A DNA stretch of 64,000 nt from Rhodopseudomonas palustris (GCF_003031265.1 NZ_CP019966.1:4983501-5047500); one strand, 5' to 3'; shown: positions 27,462 through 36,091, counted from the first letter of the stretch. Numbers and translations are program-made. Notes: a model not told the origin generated them from the letters alone.

Positions 27462-28243
27462 GGCGAGGGCTCCGTTGCGGGTTTGAGCTGTGCAGGTTCG
27501 GTGAAGCCGCTGCGGCTGCGCGCCAGCTCGCGCACCAGCGGATCGGGATCGTCGAGCAGCGGCGCCAGTTCGTAGGCGTCGACACGGCTGGCGACTTCGT
27601 AGCGAACCCGCCAATCGGCATCACCGAGCATCGCCAGCAGCCGGCCGGGCGTCATTCGCTTTGCGGCTTCGAGACGAACTTCGCCGTCCTTATCCATCGC
27701 GATCTGGGCCAGCCATTCCGGGCCGATCCGCCGAGCCACTTCGCGGCGCACGCCGGGATCGGGATCGAGCACCAACAGCGGCAGCAGGCCGGGCGATGCC
27801 CGCCGCGCCACGATCTGGCGGACATAATAATCCTCGTCGCTCGCCATCGGGCGCAGCTCGTCGTCGCTCAGCACCGAGGCGACGCGGATCCGCACTTCGC
27901 GATGCGGGTCGCTGCGCAGGCCGAGCAGATAGCGCTTCGGCAGCCGGCGTGCCGCGCTCCACCGCACCGTCTCGTCGGGATCCTGCAGCAGCTTCGGCAG
28001 CAGGAACACCGTGGCATAGCCGGCCGCAACCGCGCGCGTCTCGAAATAGGGATGGTCGAGATACGAATCGGCGAGCCCGCGGTTCTGCTGGAAGAACCGC
28101 TCCAGCCGCCGCGCATAGCGATCCTGGACACACGCCTTCTTCAATTCGCACAGCCCGGCGGACAGCAGCTCGTGATGCGGGCACGACGCACAATCAACCT
28201 CATTGCCCTGCCAATCACGGGCTTCGTCGATGTCAGTCGTCAT
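27458..28243 (-). CDS. 4Fe-4S leucine-rich-variant (LRV) repeat protein
   Basis: A 261-residue protein like the LRV protein known from the Azotobacter nif region. The N-terminal cysteines Cys18, Cys21, Cys32 and Cys38 (DCASCPHHELL ... LCELKKAC) form the Fe-S site. After about residue 65 there are about 8 helical repeats of roughly 24 residues with the pattern L..D.D..VR...ARR, for example DPDETVRWSAARRLP. The repeats may be a protein-docking surface. The partner is unknown. It overlaps the TPR gene by 11 nt and the nifZ start by 4 nt. Confidence 0.88.
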   Translation of the reverse strand: MTTDIDEARDWQGNEVDCASCPHHELLSAGLCELKKACVQDRYARRLERFFQQNRGLADSYLDHPYFETRAVAAGYATVFLLPKLLQDPDETVRWSAARRLPKRYLLGLRSDPHREVRIRVASVLSDDELRPMASDEDYYVRQIVARRASPGLLPLLVLDPDPGVRREVARRIGPEWLAQIAMDKDGEVRLEAAKRMTPGRLLAMLGDADWRVRYEVASRVDAYELAPLLDDPDPLVRELARSRSGFTEPAQLKPATEPSP

Positions 28244-28772
28244 CGTCCTGCCCTATCCGCCGCCACACCTCGAGCAGCACGGCAGCGCCGACCTTGTCGG
28301 TCGGATCGAGTTCGAGCAGCTTCTCGACAGCCGCGTGACCTTCGTCGAGCTGGCCGAGCCGCATCTGCAAATAGGCGTAGGCCTTCAGCGCAAACAGATA
28401 GAACCGCGGCAGCACCGCCGAATAGCTGGAGAACTCGGCATCGCCGCGGCGCACCTTGCGCCAGTCGGAGGCCAGGCCATTGTCGCGCGCCGCCTTGCAC
28501 AGGCAGGCCTGCGCCACTTCGAGTGCCTCGCCGAGACGGCCCTTATAGAAATAGAACCGGTACAGCCCGATCAGCACTGCGGCATGGTCGGGCGCCAGCA
28601 GATGAGCTTCGCGCAGATGCTGCTCAGCCAGCGCCTCGCTCTGATAGTCACGGCCCGCCAGTTCGAGATGCCGATGTGCGTCTGCCGGCAGACCGGCGCC
28701 GAGCAGCGCCCCGGCCAGCAGCGACTGCTCCGGACCAGACATCGTCAGTTCGCTGTGCATCAGGTCGGGCAT
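28233..28772 (-). CDS. TPR-containing protein, nif operon
   Basis: A 179-residue all-alpha protein with two or three tetratricopeptide-like repeats: about 45-80 (LAEQHLREAHLLAPDHAAVL), about 75-105 (GRLGEALEVAQACLCKAARD) and about 135-165 (RLGQLDEGHAAVEKLLELDP). It is tightly packed between an IscA-like gene and the LRV gene. It may be a scaffold or chaperone for nitrogenase assembly. I do not recognise a named family. Confidence 0.8.
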   Translation of the reverse strand: MPDLMHSELTMSGPEQSLLAGALLGAGLPADAHRHLELAGRDYQSEALAEQHLREAHLLAPDHAAVLIGLYRFYFYKGRLGEALEVAQACLCKAARDNGLASDWRKVRRGDAEFSSYSAVLPRFYLFALKAYAYLQMRLGQLDEGHAAVEKLLELDPTDKVGAAVLLEVWRRIGQDDDD

Positions 28773-28775
28773 GGC

Positions 28776-29132
28776 TCACAGCTCCCGCAGCTGGTGCAGA
28801 CCGGCGGTCGGCTTGGACCCGCTGTCGCTGGCGCACTGACAGTTCGATCCCTTCGGGTCGTGGAACATGAAGCCGCTTGAGGTCGGCGTCTCCATGAAAT
28901 CGATCACCACGCCTTCGAGCAGCTTCAAGCTCGATTCCGGCAAAAACAGCTTGTAGTCGCCGCGATCGACCACCGCGTCCCCGGTGTGCGGCGCGCCGGC
29001 GATATCGAACTGCGCCGACAGGCCGGAGCAGCCGCCGGCGCTGACCACCAGGCGGAAGCCGCCGGTGCCGCCGCTGAACCGCAGCATGCGACGGATGAAT
29101 TTCTCGGCCGAGGGGGTGAAGCTCATATCCAT
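28776..29132 (-). CDS. IscA/HesB-type Fe-S carrier, second copy
   Basis: A 118-residue A-type carrier with Cys35 (SAGGCSGLSA) and Cys98/Cys100 (GSNCQCA). It differs from the nifU-linked copy and has a longer C-terminal tail. It sits between the TPR gene and a ferredoxin gene in the nifB operon. It is likely a second Fe-S delivery route, possibly to NifB. Confidence 0.9.
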   Translation of the reverse strand: MDMSFTPSAEKFIRRMLRFSGGTGGFRLVVSAGGCSGLSAQFDIAGAPHTGDAVVDRGDYKLFLPESSLKLLEGVVIDFMETPTSSGFMFHDPKGSNCQCASDSGSKPTAGLHQLREL

Positions 29133-29142
29133 CGGAATCGCC

Positions 29143-29364
29143 TCATGCTGCCTGGTAGCGCGGGACGGAATTGTCGATCACGCAGGTGCCGTCGACCGGG
29201 CACACCGCGACACATTGCGGCTCGTCGTAGTGGCCGATGCACTCCGAGCACTTCGAAGGATCGATCGCGAAGGTGCCGCCCTTCTCGAAGATCGCCACAT
29301 TCGGGCACTGCGGCTCGCAGGCCGAGCAGCCGGTGCATTGCGAGGCGACGATCTTGTAGGCCAT
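29143..29364 (-). CDS. 2[4Fe-4S] ferredoxin (FdxN-like), nifB-linked
   Basis: A 73-residue ferredoxin with [12 protein letters not shown] and [18 protein letters not shown] cluster motifs. The Cys-x8-Cys insertion in the second motif is typical of FdxN proteins. It starts 26 nt after the nifB stop. It is similar to the ferredoxin gene at 31106, so two FdxN-type genes flank nifB. Confidence 0.9.
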   Translation of the reverse strand: MAYKIVASQCTGCSACEPQCPNVAIFEKGGTFAIDPSKCSECIGHYDEPQCVAVCPVDGTCVIDNSVPRYQAA

Positions 29365-29390
29365 GGCCGTTCCCCTTCGCTGCGCTCGCC

Positions 29391-30947
29391 CTAAGCCTCG
29401 GTGAAGGCGCCCTGGCGGATCGTGGCATCGCCGCGCGCGACGTGGCGGATCTCCGACTTACCGACGCGCTCGAGGTACTCCTTGAAGTACGCGATCACTG
29501 ACTGCTCGATGTATTCGAACGCATACGACTCGACCGCCTCGATGCCGGCACCTGCAAGCGAATCCTTCGGGCACATGCCGATCTTGGCAACCAGGACGGC
29601 GGTGCAGTCGTTCAGCGCCTTGAGGATCGGCTCGATGCCGGATTCGCTGGCGTAGCCGCCTTCGCAATACAGATCGACGCGGCGGTGACCGACGAACTTC
29701 GCACCGGCAGTCGACACTTCGTAGATCTGGAATTCGTGAGCGTGGCCGAAGTGCTCATTGATGACGCCGCCGCCCTTGGTGGCGATTGCCACCTGGATCT
29801 TGATGGTCGCGGTCTCGTCGGCGAGCTTGTCCAGCTCGCGCTGCTTGGCGACCGCGATCGCGTCGCGCTCGGCCTCGACCTTGGCCTGGTAGGCCTGGCG
29901 CGCGGCAAGGTCGTATTCGACGTCCATCGCCATCACCTTTTCGGTGGTGAATTCGGCGCTACGGTCCTCGCCGAGCAGACCGACGGCGTCGGCACGGCAC
30001 TGCCGGCAGTGCCGCATCATGTTCATCTCGCCTTCGCAGGCATCCTGCAGCGCCTTGAGCTCCTGCGCGGTCGGGCCGCGCTGGCCGGACAGGCCGAATG
30101 CAGTGCCGTGCTCGGCTTCGGAGATCAGCGGCATGATGTTGTGCAGGAAGGCGCCGCGCGACTTCACCGCCTTGTTGACCTCGATCAGATGCTCGTCGTT
30201 GATCCCCGGGATCATCACCGAGTTGACCTTCACCAGGATGCCGCGCGCGACCAGCATCTCCAGGCCGAGCAACTGCCGTTCGCTGAGGATCTTCGAAGCC
30301 TCGACGCCGGTGTAGCGGCGGTGATTGTAGAAGATCCACGGATAGATCTTCGCGCCGACTTCGGGATCCACCATATTGATGGTGATGGTGACGTGATCGA
30401 CCTTCATGGCGGCGATCTGCTCGACATAGTCGGGCAGCATCAGGCCGTTGGTCGACAGGCACAGCTTGATGTCGGGTGCGGTCTCAGTGACCAACTCGAA
30501 GGTCTTGAAGGTCTTGGCCGGATTGGCGAGCGCATCGCCCGGGCCGGCGATGCCGAGCACAGTCATCTGCGGGATGGTCGAGGCCACTGCGACGACCTTG
30601 CGCGCGGCCTGCTCCGGGGTCAGCTTTTCGCTGACCACGCCGGGGCGGGATTCGTTGGCGCAATCGTATTTGCGATTGCAGTAATTACACTGGATGTTGC
30701 ACGCGGGCGCGACCGCGACGTGCATGCGGGCGAAGTGATGGTGCGCCTGCTCGCTATAGCAGGGATGGTTCTTCACCTTCTCCCAAACTTCCGGCGGCAG
30801 ATCGCTGGGACCTGCGGCCGAGCCGCAGCTGGTCTTGCCGGCGCCGCCCTTGCTGCTGCAGCCCGATTGCGCTGCGCTCTTGCGCATCTCGTCGAACGAC
30901 GTCGTTCCCAGCGCGCTGAAATCATGCAGTTGCAGCAGCTTGCTCAT
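29391..30947 (-). CDS. nifB: NifB, radical SAM FeMo-co precursor synthase
   Basis: A 518-residue NifB. The radical-SAM cluster motif C-x3-C-x2-C is Cys83, Cys87 and Cys90 ([13 protein letters not shown]). The C-terminal part from about 370 is a NifX/NafY-type domain ([19 protein letters not shown]) that can hold the product NifB-co. The last 20 residues are variable. It is preceded by fdxN with a 158-nt gap and followed by a second ferredoxin. Confidence 0.98.
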   Translation of the reverse strand: MSKLLQLHDFSALGTTSFDEMRKSAAQSGCSSKGGAGKTSCGSAAGPSDLPPEVWEKVKNHPCYSEQAHHHFARMHVAVAPACNIQCNYCNRKYDCANESRPGVVSEKLTPEQAARKVVAVASTIPQMTVLGIAGPGDALANPAKTFKTFELVTETAPDIKLCLSTNGLMLPDYVEQIAAMKVDHVTITINMVDPEVGAKIYPWIFYNHRRYTGVEASKILSERQLLGLEMLVARGILVKVNSVMIPGINDEHLIEVNKAVKSRGAFLHNIMPLISEAEHGTAFGLSGQRGPTAQELKALQDACEGEMNMMRHCRQCRADAVGLLGEDRSAEFTTEKVMAMDVEYDLAARQAYQAKVEAERDAIAVAKQRELDKLADETATIKIQVAIATKGGGVINEHFGHAHEFQIYEVSTAGAKFVGHRRVDLYCEGGYASESGIEPILKALNDCTAVLVAKIGMCPKDSLAGAGIEAVESYAFEYIEQSVIAYFKEYLERVGKSEIRHVARGDATIRQGAFTEA

Positions 30948-31105
30948 ATCCGGGCCTCGTTCGATCGCCGCACGACAGGCGGCTTGACGGTGGGTGATGG
31001 TGCTGCAACCGAGCCGGCGAAGATCAATTCCGATCCGCTGGCGCGGCGATCCGTTGAAGACGGCGTCCGACGGTCAAGGCGTCGGCCGTCTTGCAAGATC
31101 ACGCG

Positions 31106-31300
31106 TCAGGCCGGCACGCAGGTGTTGTCGACCGGGCAGACCGAGACGCACTGCGGCTTGTCGAACTGACCTTCGCACTCGGTGCACTTGGTCGCGTCGA
31201 TCACGTAGGTGCCGCGCTTCATGCTGATCGCGGCGTTCGGGCATTCGAATTCACACGCACCGCAGACGGTGCACTGGGAGGTAACAATCTTGTAGGCCAT
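31106..31300 (-). CDS. fdxN: FdxN ferredoxin
   Basis: A 64-residue 2[4Fe-4S] ferredoxin with [12 protein letters not shown] and [18 protein letters not shown]. It is a probable electron donor to nitrogenase or NifB, as for FdxN in related phototrophs. It is the first gene after two NifA activator sites and a candidate sigma-54 promoter, and probably leads the whole nifB operon down to the SIR2-like gene. Confidence 0.92.
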
Positions 31301-31341
31301 GGTCGGCTCCTGGTTCGCAGAGTGCTGCTGACCAGTTGTCT

Positions 31342-31357
31342 TTCAAGCCGCGTGCCA
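31342..31357 (-). promoter_or_regulatory. Candidate sigma-54 promoter of fdxN-nifB (variant -12)
   Basis: The minus strand reads TGGCACGCGGCTTGAA. The -24 box is perfect and the spacing correct, but the -12 GC is GA. The position 42 nt upstream of fdxN and the two NifA sites behind it support it despite the mismatch. Confidence 0.5.
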
Positions 31358-31413
31358 GATGCGTGATGATTGATTTTAAAGAACTATTTGTCGCCTCAGA
31401 GGGCCCGCGCCGG

Positions 31414-31429
31414 TGTAGGGCCCCCGACA
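31414..31429. promoter_or_regulatory. NifA upstream activator site 1 for fdxN-nifB
   Basis: TGTAGGGCCCCCGACA matches TGT-N10-ACA, about 58 bp upstream of the -24 box. Confidence 0.7.
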
Positions 31430-31431
31430 CT

Positions 31432-31447
31432 TGTCGCAAGTCTGACA
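31432..31447. promoter_or_regulatory. NifA upstream activator site 2 for fdxN-nifB
   Basis: TGTCGCAAGTCTGACA matches TGT-N10-ACA and starts 2 nt after the first site. Adjacent sites could bind NifA cooperatively. Confidence 0.7.
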
Positions 31448-31577
31448 GGCATCCTGACCCGTCATTAAGCCCCGTCTCACACGGCAGAGATCCGCGTTGA
31501 AGTGCATACGGGCAGCCGAACGCGCGACGCTGAGGAGCGCCGCGAGTTCGGCCGAAGATGAGCGCGCGGCAGGCGCG

Positions 31578-33332
31578 TCAGAAGTGCTTGAGCTCGATGT
31601 TGTGCTTCTTCAGCGCGTAGCCGATCTGGCGCGGCGTGAGGCCGAGAATGCGCGCGGCCTTCGCCTGCACCCACCCGGCTCGCTCCATGGCGTTGATCAG
31701 CCGCTCGCGCTCCGACATGTTCGATTCGTCGGACGGGATCTCCGAACGGACCGGCGCCGACGCAAAATCATCCGCTGATGCGACCGGCTCGCGCGGATGC
31801 ACGATTTCCACCGGCGCCTTGCGTGGCAGGACCTGGAGCGGAATTTCCGGGCGCGGACGCTCTGGCGCAGGTTCGGCGTGGCCCTTCCACAGGATCGCCG
31901 ACAGGCACTCGTCCTGGTGACAGGCGAAATCGCTGTCGCGGATTTCCGGCCCCATCGCCAGGGTGGCGGTGCGGCGCACGCAGTTCTCCAGCTCGCGCAC
32001 GTTGCCGGGGAACGAGCAGGCCTTCAGCAGATCCAGCGCGTGCGACTCGAAGGCCAGCTCGCGGCCGTTCTCCTTGTTGAAGTTCTTCAGGAATTCAGTC
32101 GCCAGCAGCGGGATGTCGCTGGGCCTGTCGCGCAGCGGCGGCAGGATCATCGGCACCACATTGATGCGGTAATACAAGTCGGCGCGAAACTCCTTGCGAG
32201 CCACCGCCTCTTCGAGATTGCGGTTGGTGGCGGCGACGATGCGGACATTGACCTTGATGGTCTGGTTGCCGCCGACCCGCTCGAACTCCTGCTCCTGCAA
32301 GACGCGCAGCAGCTTGGCCTGGAACGACGCGGAGATCTCACCGATCTCGTCGAGGAACAGCGTGCCCTTGTCGGCGAGCTCGAACCGCCCCTTGCGCGAG
32401 GCGATCGCGCCTGTGAACGCGCCCTTCTCGTGCCCAAACAGCTCGGACTCCAGCACCGATTCCGGCAGCGCCGCGCAGTTGATCTTGATGAACGGGCCGT
32501 TGGCGCGCGCCGACAGCTCGTGAATCGCCTTCGCGATCAGCTCCTTGCCGGTGCCGGACTCGCCGCGCAGCAGCACGGGCGACTGCGACTTGGCGATGAT
32601 GCTGACCTTGGCCAGCAGTTTGCGGATCGCCGGGCTCTCGCCGACGATGCCGTCGACCTTGACCCGCTTGCGCTCGCGCTCCGGCTTCAGCTCGGACAGT
32701 TCCTTCTGCAACCGGTGGCTCTCCGCCATCAACCGCTCGCGGTCGCGGGTGACGACGCGGTGCAGCTTCACGGTCTGGCCGATCAGATTGGCCACCATGG
32801 TGAGGAAGCGCACGTCCGCGTCCATCCGGAAATGCGAACGGCCGTCGCGGACGCGATCGATGCTCAGCGTCCCCACCACCCGCGAGTCGATCCGGATCGG
32901 CACCCCGATGAACGACACCCGGGTCTCGTCAGTAGCGCCGAGCGCCATCGCATCGGCGGCGGTAAACATCGGATGGGCGGAGACATTGTCGGCGACCAGC
33001 GGCACCGCGGTGGCGACGATCTGGTCGATCGCCTTCTGAGGCAGCCGGGCGCGATAGCGGTTGTCGCTGCCTTCGTTCCAGCCGACGCCGACGGTAATAT
33101 CGGGGATGCCGTCATCCGCCAACAGCGACACCACGCCGTTGCGCATCTGCAGGAACGACTGCAGCAGGTTGACGACGTTGGCGAGCGTGATCTCCAGCCG
33201 CGCCGGTGAGGTGAGGATTTTCGAAATCTCGAAAATGCCGGTGAGCGCGATATCACTCAGCGGTATCGGAGGATGGGTCATCGACGGCGATGGGTACTCG
33301 TTTTCGACAAGGCGGATTTCGCGCTGAGCCAT
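31578..33332 (-). CDS. nifA: NifA, sigma-54-dependent activator, oxygen-sensitive type
   Basis: A 584-residue enhancer-binding protein. An N-terminal GAF domain spans about 30-190, and the AAA+ domain runs about 225-460, with Walker A GESGTGKE (257-264), GAFTGA (304-309) and Walker B TLFLDEIGE (324-332). Cysteines 439, 451, 471 and 476 have exact C-x11-C-x19-C-x4-C spacing, the redox/metal switch that makes rhizobial-type NifA oxygen-sensitive. A proline-rich linker leads to the C-terminal HTH (ARILGLTPRQIGYALKKH). It probably activates all the TGT-N10-ACA sites listed here. No sigma-54 element or FixK box was seen upstream. Confidence 0.98.
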   Translation of the reverse strand: MAQREIRLVENEYPSPSMTHPPIPLSDIALTGIFEISKILTSPARLEITLANVVNLLQSFLQMRNGVVSLLADDGIPDITVGVGWNEGSDNRYRARLPQKAIDQIVATAVPLVADNVSAHPMFTAADAMALGATDETRVSFIGVPIRIDSRVVGTLSIDRVRDGRSHFRMDADVRFLTMVANLIGQTVKLHRVVTRDRERLMAESHRLQKELSELKPERERKRVKVDGIVGESPAIRKLLAKVSIIAKSQSPVLLRGESGTGKELIAKAIHELSARANGPFIKINCAALPESVLESELFGHEKGAFTGAIASRKGRFELADKGTLFLDEIGEISASFQAKLLRVLQEQEFERVGGNQTIKVNVRIVAATNRNLEEAVARKEFRADLYYRINVVPMILPPLRDRPSDIPLLATEFLKNFNKENGRELAFESHALDLLKACSFPGNVRELENCVRRTATLAMGPEIRDSDFACHQDECLSAILWKGHAEPAPERPRPEIPLQVLPRKAPVEIVHPREPVASADDFASAPVRSEIPSDESNMSERERLINAMERAGWVQAKAARILGLTPRQIGYALKKHNIELKHF

Positions 33333-33564
33333 AGCTCGTCTCCATCGCTCCCGAGCCTTCCCCCGTCAGATCCGGAGCATTGCGAGATTGTGGATGAATT
33401 CCAACCAGATGTCGTGCTCATCTTGGCTGCATCGCTGCGGAAGTTATGGCTAGCTCTGCTTAGTTCATTACCACTGATAAAAATGCTGATAATCAACTGA
33501 TTACTACTCTAGCACCAGTCCGCCGCCGTTACCGCATTGATGCAGCGCAAAACTGACCGACCAA
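33333..33564. other. nifA leader/promoter region
   Basis: About 230 nt upstream of nifA. The distal part (about 33430-33520) is distinctly AT-rich for this genome and includes repeated CTGATAA/CTGATTA elements (33473-33505). I see no sigma-54 core, NifA site or FNR/FixK box here, so nifA is probably read from a sigma-70-type promoter under a regulator I cannot identify. Confidence 0.35.
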
Positions 33565-33589
33565 AAGAGCGGCAGCCAGCAGGCTGCCG
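33565..33589 (-). terminator. Rho-independent terminator after the nif-linked SDR gene
   Basis: On the minus strand CGGCAGCC-TGCT-GGCTGCCG is followed by CTCTTTTGG. It lies about 57 nt past the SDR stop and separates this gene from nifA. Confidence 0.6.
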
Positions 33590-33645
33590 TGTGTGATTGC
33601 TAGTCAACCGCAACTAATTGCGAACTATTCGCCTGAAGCCGACAC

Positions 33646-34542
33646 TCAGACGTGCTGACCGCCGTTGATGTGAATTTCTTCACCGGTGACGTAGCTGGCT
33701 GCATCCGAGCACAGGAAGAACATCACCTTGGCGACCTCCTCCGGCGTCCCGATCCGCCGCATCGGAATCGTCGGCGCCAGCATGGCCTCGGTTTCGGGCG
33801 ACAGGATGTCAGTCTTGATCTCGCCCGGCGCGATCGCATTCACCCGGATGCCGTAGGGCGCGTAGTCATGCGCCATCTCACGGGTCAGGCAGGTCAGCGC
33901 CGCTTTCGAGGTGGCGTAGGCGCTGCCGGCGAACGGATGCACGCGCGAGCCGACGATCGAGGTGACGTTGACGATCGAGCCCTGCCCAGCGCGCAGTTCG
34001 TCGAACAGCCCCTGCGCCAGCATCACCGGCGCCAGCAGGTTGACGTGGAACACGCTCATCCACGTCCCGACCGGCGTATTCAGCGACGTCAGCCGCTCGC
34101 CTTCGGCGTTCTTGGGGGAGATCGCCGCATTGTTGATCAGGGCGTTCAGTGGGCCGCCGCCGAGCTTCTCTTTCAGCTCGTCGATCGCCCGGGGTACCGC
34201 GCGATGGTCGGCGAGTTCGACCGCGACGTGATTCTCAAGGCCGGTCGCCCACGGACAGCGGTCATCGGCGAACGGCTGCCGCGAGCAGGTAATGATGCGC
34301 CAGCCGGCGTCGGAGAACAGCTTGCCGGTGGCATGGCCGATCCCGCGCGACGCGCCGGTCAGAACCAACGTCTTTTGCTTGCCGACGCGCGCCTCGCGCT
34401 GATCATTGTGAAACGGACAGGCGCCGCCTGTGGCCGACGGCATTCCGGCCGGCATACCAGGAGGCATCTCTGCGGGGCGCCCGGCAGGGGGCGAAGAGGG
34501 CGCGGGTTCGGGCCGCTCTGCGTGCAGTGGTTCAGGGTGCAC
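33646..34542 (-). CDS. SDR oxidoreductase with Pro/Met-rich N-terminal extension, NifA-linked
   Basis: A 298-residue short-chain dehydrogenase. The glycine motif LTGASRGIGHA starts near residue 61 and NNAAIS near 137. The catalytic region is TSIVGS and YATSK. The first 50 residues are an unusual extension rich in Pro, Met and Gly (AEMPPGMPAGMPSATGG) and ending with ACPFHNDQ. The GTG start at 34542 has GGAGA about 8 nt upstream and lies 36 nt downstream of a sigma-54 core, so the extension appears to be translated. Transcribed in the nifA direction but ended by its own terminator. The substrate is unknown. Confidence 0.85.
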   Translation of the reverse strand: MHPEPLHAERPEPAPSSPPAGRPAEMPPGMPAGMPSATGGACPFHNDQREARVGKQKTLVLTGASRGIGHATGKLFSDAGWRIITCSRQPFADDRCPWATGLENHVAVELADHRAVPRAIDELKEKLGGGPLNALINNAAISPKNAEGERLTSLNTPVGTWMSVFHVNLLAPVMLAQGLFDELRAGQGSIVNVTSIVGSRVHPFAGSAYATSKAALTCLTREMAHDYAPYGIRVNAIAPGEIKTDILSPETEAMLAPTIPMRRIGTPEEVAKVMFFLCSDAASYVTGEEIHINGGQHV

Positions 34543-34577
34543 GGGACGGTCTCCATCGGTTTCGTTGCAAGTGAACT

Positions 34578-34593
34578 TGCATGAACCGGGCCA
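34578..34593 (-). promoter_or_regulatory. Sigma-54 promoter of the SDR gene
   Basis: The minus strand reads TGGCCCGGTTCATGCA. The GG-N10-GC spacing is right, with mismatches at the fifth position of the -24 box and the first of the -12 box. Confidence 0.65.
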
Positions 34594-34645
34594 ACCGCTA
34601 CGACGTTCGATTTAGGCCGACAAACCACACCTAGTTGCCAGCCGA

Positions 34646-34661
34646 TGTCATTACAGCGACA
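34646..34661. promoter_or_regulatory. Shared NifA upstream activator site between divergent genes
   Basis: TGTCATTACAGCGACA matches TGT-N10-ACA. It lies between two outward-facing sigma-54 cores, about 54 bp from the left one and 87 bp from the right one, so one site could serve both. Confidence 0.7.
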
Positions 34662-34747
34662 CCGCTCGCGCCGCACAACCCGACACAACGTTGGCTTTCC
34701 GACATCAAAACCCGCCACCCATTACCACTAACAGCGCCCGCTCGGTC

Positions 34748-34763
34748 TGGTCCGGCTCTTGCT
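34748..34763 (+). promoter_or_regulatory. Sigma-54 promoter of the YqeB/XdhC-like gene
   Basis: The plus strand reads TGGTCCGGCTCTTGCT. The GG-N10-GC spacing is exact, with two mismatches in the -24 box. The ATG of the next gene is 38 nt downstream. Confidence 0.65.
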
Positions 34764-34800
34764 TAAACAGGCTCCAGACACTGAACACAGCGTGGTGGTG

Positions 34801-35655
34801 ATGACGCAGCCTCTCCAACTCAGCGCCGGCGGCTTCGCGGTCGTGCTCGGGACTAATGAGATCGCCTCCGCCGTCGCTGTGCATCTGCACCGCGCCGGCT
34901 GCTGTGTGGTGATGTCGCACGATCCGTTTCCGCCGGTGATCCGCCGCAAGATGGCGTTTCACGACGCGCTGTACGGCGACGAAGTCACGGTCGAAGGCGT
35001 GCGTGGCGAGCGGGTCGATCACGCCACCCAGATTTTCAAGGCGCTGCGCCGGTCGAACAACGTGCTGGTGACCTGGCTGGCGTTGCCGGACCTGCTGCCG
35101 ATCAGCGCGGTCGACGTGCTGATCGATGCGCGGATGCAGAAGCACCGGGTCACGCCGGACCTGCGCGGGCTCGCGCGCGTCAGCGTCGGCCTCGGGCCCG
35201 GCTTCTCGACCGCGGTGAACTGCGACGTAGCGATCGAAACCCGTCCAGGCCGCAGCGGCCTGATCGTCGGCTCCGGCTGGACCGATGCGGCCGTCGGCGT
35301 CGCCAGCCCGCTCGGCGGCGTCGGAGCCGAGCGCTTCCAATATTCTCAGGCCAGCGGCCGATGGCGGACCGCGGTCGAGATCGGCAGCCGTGTCTTCAAC
35401 GGCTATCCGATCGGTCACCTCGGCGGCGTTCCGGTGCGGGCGCCGTGCGACGGCATCCTGCGCGGCGTCGTGCGCGACGGCCAGGACGTGCCTCAGGGCG
35501 TCAAGCTGCTGGAAGTGGATTCCCGCGGCCGCCATGCGCAGTGGACCGGGATCGACGATCGCGGCCGCGGCATCGCCAAGGCGGTGCTGCGCGCCGTGCA
35601 GCCGCAGGCCGAAATCCGCCCGAGCTACGCGGCGCAGCCGATCGCGGTGTTCTAG
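34801..35655 (+). CDS. YqeB/EF2563-type molybdenum-hydroxylase accessory-like protein
   Basis: A 284-residue protein resembling the EF2563/YqeB family, which is distantly related to XdhC and linked to selenium-dependent molybdenum hydroxylases. The start FAVVLGTNEIASAVAVHLHRAG is a Rossmann-type glycine segment. ALRRSNNVLVTWLALPDLLP, then GLGPGFSTAVNCDVAIETRPG and HLGGVPVRAPCDGILRG fit the family. No hydroxylase gene is nearby. The divergent sigma-54 promoters and shared NifA site put it in the nif regulon, suggesting a role in Mo handling during nitrogen fixation. The ATG at 34801 has only a weak GGTGG ribosome site. Confidence 0.7.
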   Translation: MTQPLQLSAGGFAVVLGTNEIASAVAVHLHRAGCCVVMSHDPFPPVIRRKMAFHDALYGDEVTVEGVRGERVDHATQIFKALRRSNNVLVTWLALPDLLPISAVDVLIDARMQKHRVTPDLRGLARVSVGLGPGFSTAVNCDVAIETRPGRSGLIVGSGWTDAAVGVASPLGGVGAERFQYSQASGRWRTAVEIGSRVFNGYPIGHLGGVPVRAPCDGILRGVVRDGQDVPQGVKLLEVDSRGRHAQWTGIDDRGRGIAKAVLRAVQPQAEIRPSYAAQPIAVF

Positions 35656-35825
35656 GCCAGCGACGGCCTGCCGCTCGCCATCGCCAGATGGCCTTCCCAC
35701 ATTGACTGACGCCTCGTCCCGAGGAGCCCGGCAAAGCCGGGCGTCTCGACGGGATGAGCGGTTGCATGTCGCGCGGCAAATGGTTCGAGACGGCGCGGCG
35801 TGTCTCTTCACCACGAGGCTTCGCC

Positions 35826-35907
35826 TAGAGCATCTCTGCTTTTGACAGAATCAGGACCGAACTTCCTAGAGCATTTCTGATTTCGACGGAATCAGGACCG
35901 CACTTCC
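35826..35907. repeat. Tandem 41-nt repeats
   Basis: Two imperfect copies of a 41-nt unit start at 35826 and 35867 (TAGAGCAT.TCTG.TTT...GAATCAGGACCG). They are at the edge of the large repeat copy at 35869. The region 35656-35825 just before holds a worn, inverted copy of the same large repeat. No gene is seen in 35656-36321. Confidence 0.7.
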
Positions 35908-36091
35908 TAGCGGTCGCAGCTTGCAGAACCTCATGGTGAGGAGGCGCGAAGCGCCGTCTCGAACCATGTGCCGCAAGCCCTGCGGCTCCTCATCCTTCGA
36001 GACGCCCGGCTTTGCCGGGCTCCTCAGGATGAGGACTTTAGTGCGCTTGGAAAGGCCAAGTTCGCTTCAATCAATCGATGAAGCGCTCTAG
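35869..36091 (+). repeat. Long repeat, copy A (left flank of feoAB)
   Basis: A 223-nt copy. Its reverse complement recurs at 39145-39366 with only one base deletion and one substitution that I can find. It contains internal palindromes: GGAGGCGCGAAGCGCC and GACGCCCGGCTTTGCCGGGC. No transposase is present, so it may be a non-autonomous element. Confidence 0.85.

Noticed and set aside
30948..31105. CGGCTCGGTTGCA-like element before nifB as a separate sigma-54 promoter
   Set aside because: The -24 GG is missing at the right distance. nifB is more simply read from the fdxN promoter.
31578..33332. Possible confusion of the NifA gene with another sigma-54 activator such as AnfA/VnfA
   Set aside because: The C-x11-C-x19-C-x4-C spacing and the position beside fdxN-nifB fit rhizobial-type NifA. 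No alternative nitrogenase genes are in the window.
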